A DNA stretch of 8,184 nt. Source: Phycisphaeraceae bacterium (GTDB lineage Bacteria > Planctomycetota > Phycisphaerae > Phycisphaerales > Phycisphaeraceae). The stretch covers positions 1 to 8,184 of the forward strand of contig JADZET010000071.1 of NCBI GenBank assembly GCA_020850375.1. Reading direction: 5' to 3'. Below, piece after piece: positions 6,511-8,184 of the stretch. The first letter of the stretch is position 1. Each line of letters begins with the position of its first letter. Below the pieces are notes generated by a model. That model was not told where the DNA came from. It searched no databases and saw only the letters and a program-made list of their open reading frames with translations. The position numbers were made by a program, and so were the translations under genes.

Positions 6511-6936
6511 TTGAGTCGAACCCGCATGCTCGTGGCCGTCAGCTCCCCCTGGGCCAGCGAAAAGCTAGCCGGCCCCATCGCTGACTTGGCCAAACGCCTC
6601 GACGCCGTGGCCGTCATCGCCCACGTCGCCCAAAGCCAGGAGGAGGACGAGCACGAGTCCGACGCCAAGAACCGCGGCGAGGAGACCCTCAAGCTCCTGG
6701 CCCAGAGCCTCCAGCAGGCCGGTGTCGAGGCCGAAGGGGTCATGCTCTTTTCCAACGACGTCGCCCGGGCTCTGCTCAACACCGCCAAGAGCCGCAACTG
6801 CTCGCTTGTCGTCCTGGGCCTGACCGGCAAGGGCGTGCTCAAGCGCCTGATCGCCGGCGACGTCCCCGGCAACGTCATCCGACAGGCCGACATCCCCGTC
6901 CTGCTCTGCCCCGCCAACTGGAACGGACTGATCTAA
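6511..6936 (+). CDS. Universal stress protein (UspA domain), TTG start
   Basis: A 141-residue single-domain cytoplasmic USP protein. The first strand is RMLVAVSSPWASEKL (5-19). The C-terminal signature LVVLGLTGKGVLKRLIAGDVPGNVIRQADIPVLLC (99-133) follows the G-2x-G-9x-G pattern, with glycines at 103, 106 and 116. Two positions used for ATP binding in the MJ0577-type subfamily differ: the first strand ends in Ser-Ser instead of the usual Asp, and the Ser/Thr after the third glycine is D117. It may therefore be a UspA-like member that does not bind ATP. A charged insertion (QSQEEDEHESDAKNRGEE, 41-58) replaces the usual loop. The role is presumably stress survival or signalling; the partner is unknown. 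It lies downstream of ribD in the same direction and converges on lutC. Confidence 0.92.
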   Translation: MSRTRMLVAVSSPWASEKLAGPIADLAKRLDAVAVIAHVAQSQEEDEHESDAKNRGEETLKLLAQSLQQAGVEAEGVMLFSNDVARALLNTAKSRNCSLVVLGLTGKGVLKRLIAGDVPGNVIRQADIPVLLCPANWNGLI

Positions 6937-6937
6937 C

Positions 6938-6957
6938 AGCCCCCGTGCCGCCGGGCT
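6938..6957. terminator. Weak hairpin between convergent usp and lutC
   Basis: AGCCC (6938-6942) pairs with GGGCT (6953-6957) around a 10-nt loop, directly after the USP stop. The stem is only 5 bp and has no U-run on either side. The 53-bp gap holds nothing else that could end the two convergent transcripts. Confidence 0.2.
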
Positions 6958-6989
6958 CAGTTCGTCGCGCCACCTGCCTGTCCGACTGG

Positions 6990-7742
6990 CTAAACCCCCT
7001 CGACCACCACAATGTGCACCTGTCCCGGCCCATGCACGCCGGTGATCAGGATGCCCTCGATATCCGCCGTCTTGCTCGGCCCAGTAATAAACGCCTGGCT
7101 CGACGGCAGTTCGCGTCCTGGAATCCCCTTCATCCTCGCCCAGTAGTCCACCATATCCGGCAGGATGTCGCTCTGCCGCACGATCGCCACATGCACCGGC
7201 GGCACCAGGCTCAGCCCCCGGCTGTGCCCCGCGTCCGACGAGCAGATCAGCGTCCCCGTCTCGGCCAGCGCCGCGTGCACGTCCGTGATCCCCGCGTCGA
7301 GCCCGTACTGCTCCGCGAAGCCCGGCGTGGCCCTCCAGTCCACCACCTCCATGCCCTTGCGCCGCAGCGAATCGTTGAGCGACACCGCCTGGGGCAGGCT
7401 CCCCACGCTCGCCGCCACCCGCCTGGCCCCAACCTTCTCCAGCAGCCCCATGACCGTGCGGACCAGTTCGTCCGGCTTGATCCGGCAGACCGTCATCCCC
7501 ACCTCGCCCGCCCGCTGAGCGAACAGCGCCACCACGTCCTCGCTCGCCGACGCCAGCCGCACCAGCTTGGGATCGACCGCCGGCGGGGGAGGCACCGCCT
7601 GCCCGCTGATCCGTCCAATCGCCTGCCGGACTGGCGTCAGGAACGTCTGCCGATCGACCCCCAAAACGGTGCCAGGAACCGTTTTCGAAGAAACGGTGTC
7701 GGACACCGTTTTGATGTGATTGATCGTAAATTCCTTGCTCAT
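6990..7742 (-). CDS. lutC: Lactate utilization protein LutC (LUD domain)
   Basis: A 250-residue member of the LutC/YkgG family, a subunit of the LutABC complex that oxidises L-lactate to pyruvate independently of NAD. Family features are the N-terminal helix RQTFLTPVRQAIGR (31-44), AETGTLICSSDAGHSRGLSLVPPVHVAIV (160-188), and near the end FITGPSKTADIEGILITGVHGPGQVHIVVVE (218-248), which matches the closing LUD-domain signature. The start ATG (7740-7742) overlaps the lutB stop as ATGA, indicating translational coupling and deciding the start. Unusually, residues 11-28 (KTVSDTVSS-KTVPGTVLG) are a 9-residue tandem repeat encoded by two REP-like palindromes; LutC proteins normally begin close to the RQTFL helix. 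An alternative start is the TTG at residue 27, but it has no Shine-Dalgarno. Confidence 0.93.
   Translation of the reverse strand: MSKEFTINHIKTVSDTVSSKTVPGTVLGVDRQTFLTPVRQAIGRISGQAVPPPPAVDPKLVRLASASEDVVALFAQRAGEVGMTVCRIKPDELVRTVMGLLEKVGARRVAASVGSLPQAVSLNDSLRRKGMEVVDWRATPGFAEQYGLDAGITDVHAALAETGTLICSSDAGHSRGLSLVPPVHVAIVRQSDILPDMVDYWARMKGIPGRELPSSQAFITGPSKTADIEGILITGVHGPGQVHIVVVEGV
7663..7712. repeat. Tandem pair of REP-like palindromes inside lutC
   Basis: The first palindrome has 8-bp arms AAAACGGT (7663-7670) and ACCGTTTT (7678-7685) around 7 bp. The second has 10-bp arms AAACGGTGTC (7691-7700) and GACACCGTTT (7702-7711) around one base. The 22-bp cores at 7664-7685 and 7691-7712 agree at 18 positions and are offset by 27 bp, or nine codons. 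They resemble the dispersed ACGGTGTC/GACACCGT palindromes that I recall from intergenic DNA of many bacteria, sometimes mobilised by IS200-like REP transposases (RAYT). No transposase is present here. Confidence 0.8.
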
Positions 7743-8184
7743 GGCCTGTTCTGTCCGTCCCACCATTGCCTAAAACTCTTGGCCGGCGGCGTGGGCATGT
7801 CCCGCTGGCTCGTCCACCCGCCGACCGGCCCCGGAAGGTCGTTCAGCCACCCCCGCGACCGGTAGGGATCGCCCGACTCGAGCGTCCCCGCCACGTGCGC
7901 CTGCCAGCGGAAAAACAATTTCTGCGCCCACCCACCCAATCGGTACGTCCAGCCCCGGCACAGACTCCTGGCCCACATCCGGTACATCAGCCGATCCGAC
8001 CACTTCGTGATCCGCTGGCTCACCATCTCCGCACGAAGCTGGATGAGGTACTTCGGGATATTGATCTTCACCGGGCACGCCTCGTAGCACGCCCCGCACA
8101 ACGAGCTGGCGTTGGGCAGGTCCGGGTAGTTGGCCAATCCCCGGAACATCGGCGTGATCAAGGCCCCGATCGGCCCCGAATACA
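7739..8184 (-). CDS. lutB: Lactate utilization protein LutB, C-terminal part (runs off the right edge)
   Basis: 147 complete codons of the C-terminus are visible; the frame is open through the right edge, so the gene starts outside the window. LutB is the iron-sulfur subunit of the LutABC lactate-oxidising complex. The fragment starts SGPIGALITPMF, then LPNASSLCGACYEACPVKINIPKYLIQLR, where CxxCxxxCP carries ligands of one [4Fe-4S] cluster, as in LutB/YkgF. The tail, with LGGWAQKLFFRWQ, GGWTSQRDMPTPPAKSFRQWW, is typical of the family end. A TTG at 8159-8161 could be taken as a start, but conserved family sequence continues upstream of it, so it is internal. TGA 7739-7741 overlaps the lutC ATG by the ATGA arrangement. 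lutA would be expected further upstream; this is inference. Confidence 0.93.
   Translation of the reverse strand, partial: YSGPIGALITPMFRGLANYPDLPNASSLCGACYEACPVKINIPKYLIQLRAEMVSQRITKWSDRLMYRMWARSLCRGWTYRLGGWAQKLFFRWQAHVAGTLESGDPYRSRGWLNDLPGPVGGWTSQRDMPTPPAKSFRQWWDGQNRP

Noticed and set aside
6171..6917. 248-codon open frame on the minus strand
   Set aside because: It spans the antisense of ribD's end, the intergenic gap and the stress protein gene, with no coherent domain.
7633..7646. Possible third copy of the lutC palindrome unit (GGCGTCAGGAACGT)
   Set aside because: It resembles the unit's centre, but it encodes TFLTPV in the normal LutC N-terminal helix and is out of the 27-bp period, so chance is more likely.
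8159..8161. TTG as a start codon for the right-edge gene
   Set aside because: Typical LutB sequence (YSGPIGA) continues in frame upstream to the window edge, so the gene is truncated by the window and does not start here.

Overview
The window is GC-rich and densely coding, and it reads like a planctomycete chromosome, most likely of the Phycisphaerae type. Two lines of evidence support this. First, one gene (3240-3815, minus) carries the HYxxAFE N-terminal signature of a protein family that I know mainly from planctomycetes. Second, an intergenic spacer holds CACGGAG-type repeats of the kind I associate with these genomes. The lineage call is inference; no rRNA, phage or IS transposase is present to anchor it. 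The genes are mostly housekeeping or metabolic, and I do not see a defence island, a CRISPR array or a complete mobile element.

Layout from left to right. The 3' end of a plus-strand phosphohexomutase (1-137) converges on ileS (267-3176, minus). The gap between them is filled by a long CACGGAG inverted repeat that probably ends both transcripts. Upstream of ileS, all on the minus strand, lie a HYExAFE-type protein with a possible PD-(D/E)xK nuclease core (3240-3815), a small membrane protein with a GTG start (3863-4138), and a membrane-anchored AsmA-like protein (4216-5124). These four genes are co-oriented. ileS also has its own candidate promoter, with an 18-bp palindrome over the expected transcription start.

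A divergent intergenic region (5125-5228) separates this block from ribD (5229-6431, plus; riboflavin biosynthesis). ribD is followed by a TTG-started universal stress protein (6511-6936, plus). That gene converges on a lactate-utilization operon read from the right edge: the C-terminal part of lutB (7739-8184, partial) overlaps lutC (6990-7742) by ATGA. LutB and LutC are expected to work with LutA, presumably further upstream outside the window, in NAD-independent oxidation of L-lactate.

The least ordinary features are these: (i) a tandem pair of REP-like palindromes with a 27-bp period, sitting in frame inside the N-terminus of lutC and translated as a 9-residue repeat; (ii) an IleS that has lost nearly all of the C-terminal zinc-binding cysteines; (iii) the HYExAFE protein; (iv) the palindrome over the ileS start site; (v) a heptad-repeat tail on the AsmA-like protein. 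Strong Shine-Dalgarno sequences fix the starts of the AsmA-like and small membrane genes and support the TTG start of the stress protein. ileS and the HYExAFE gene have none that is recognisable.
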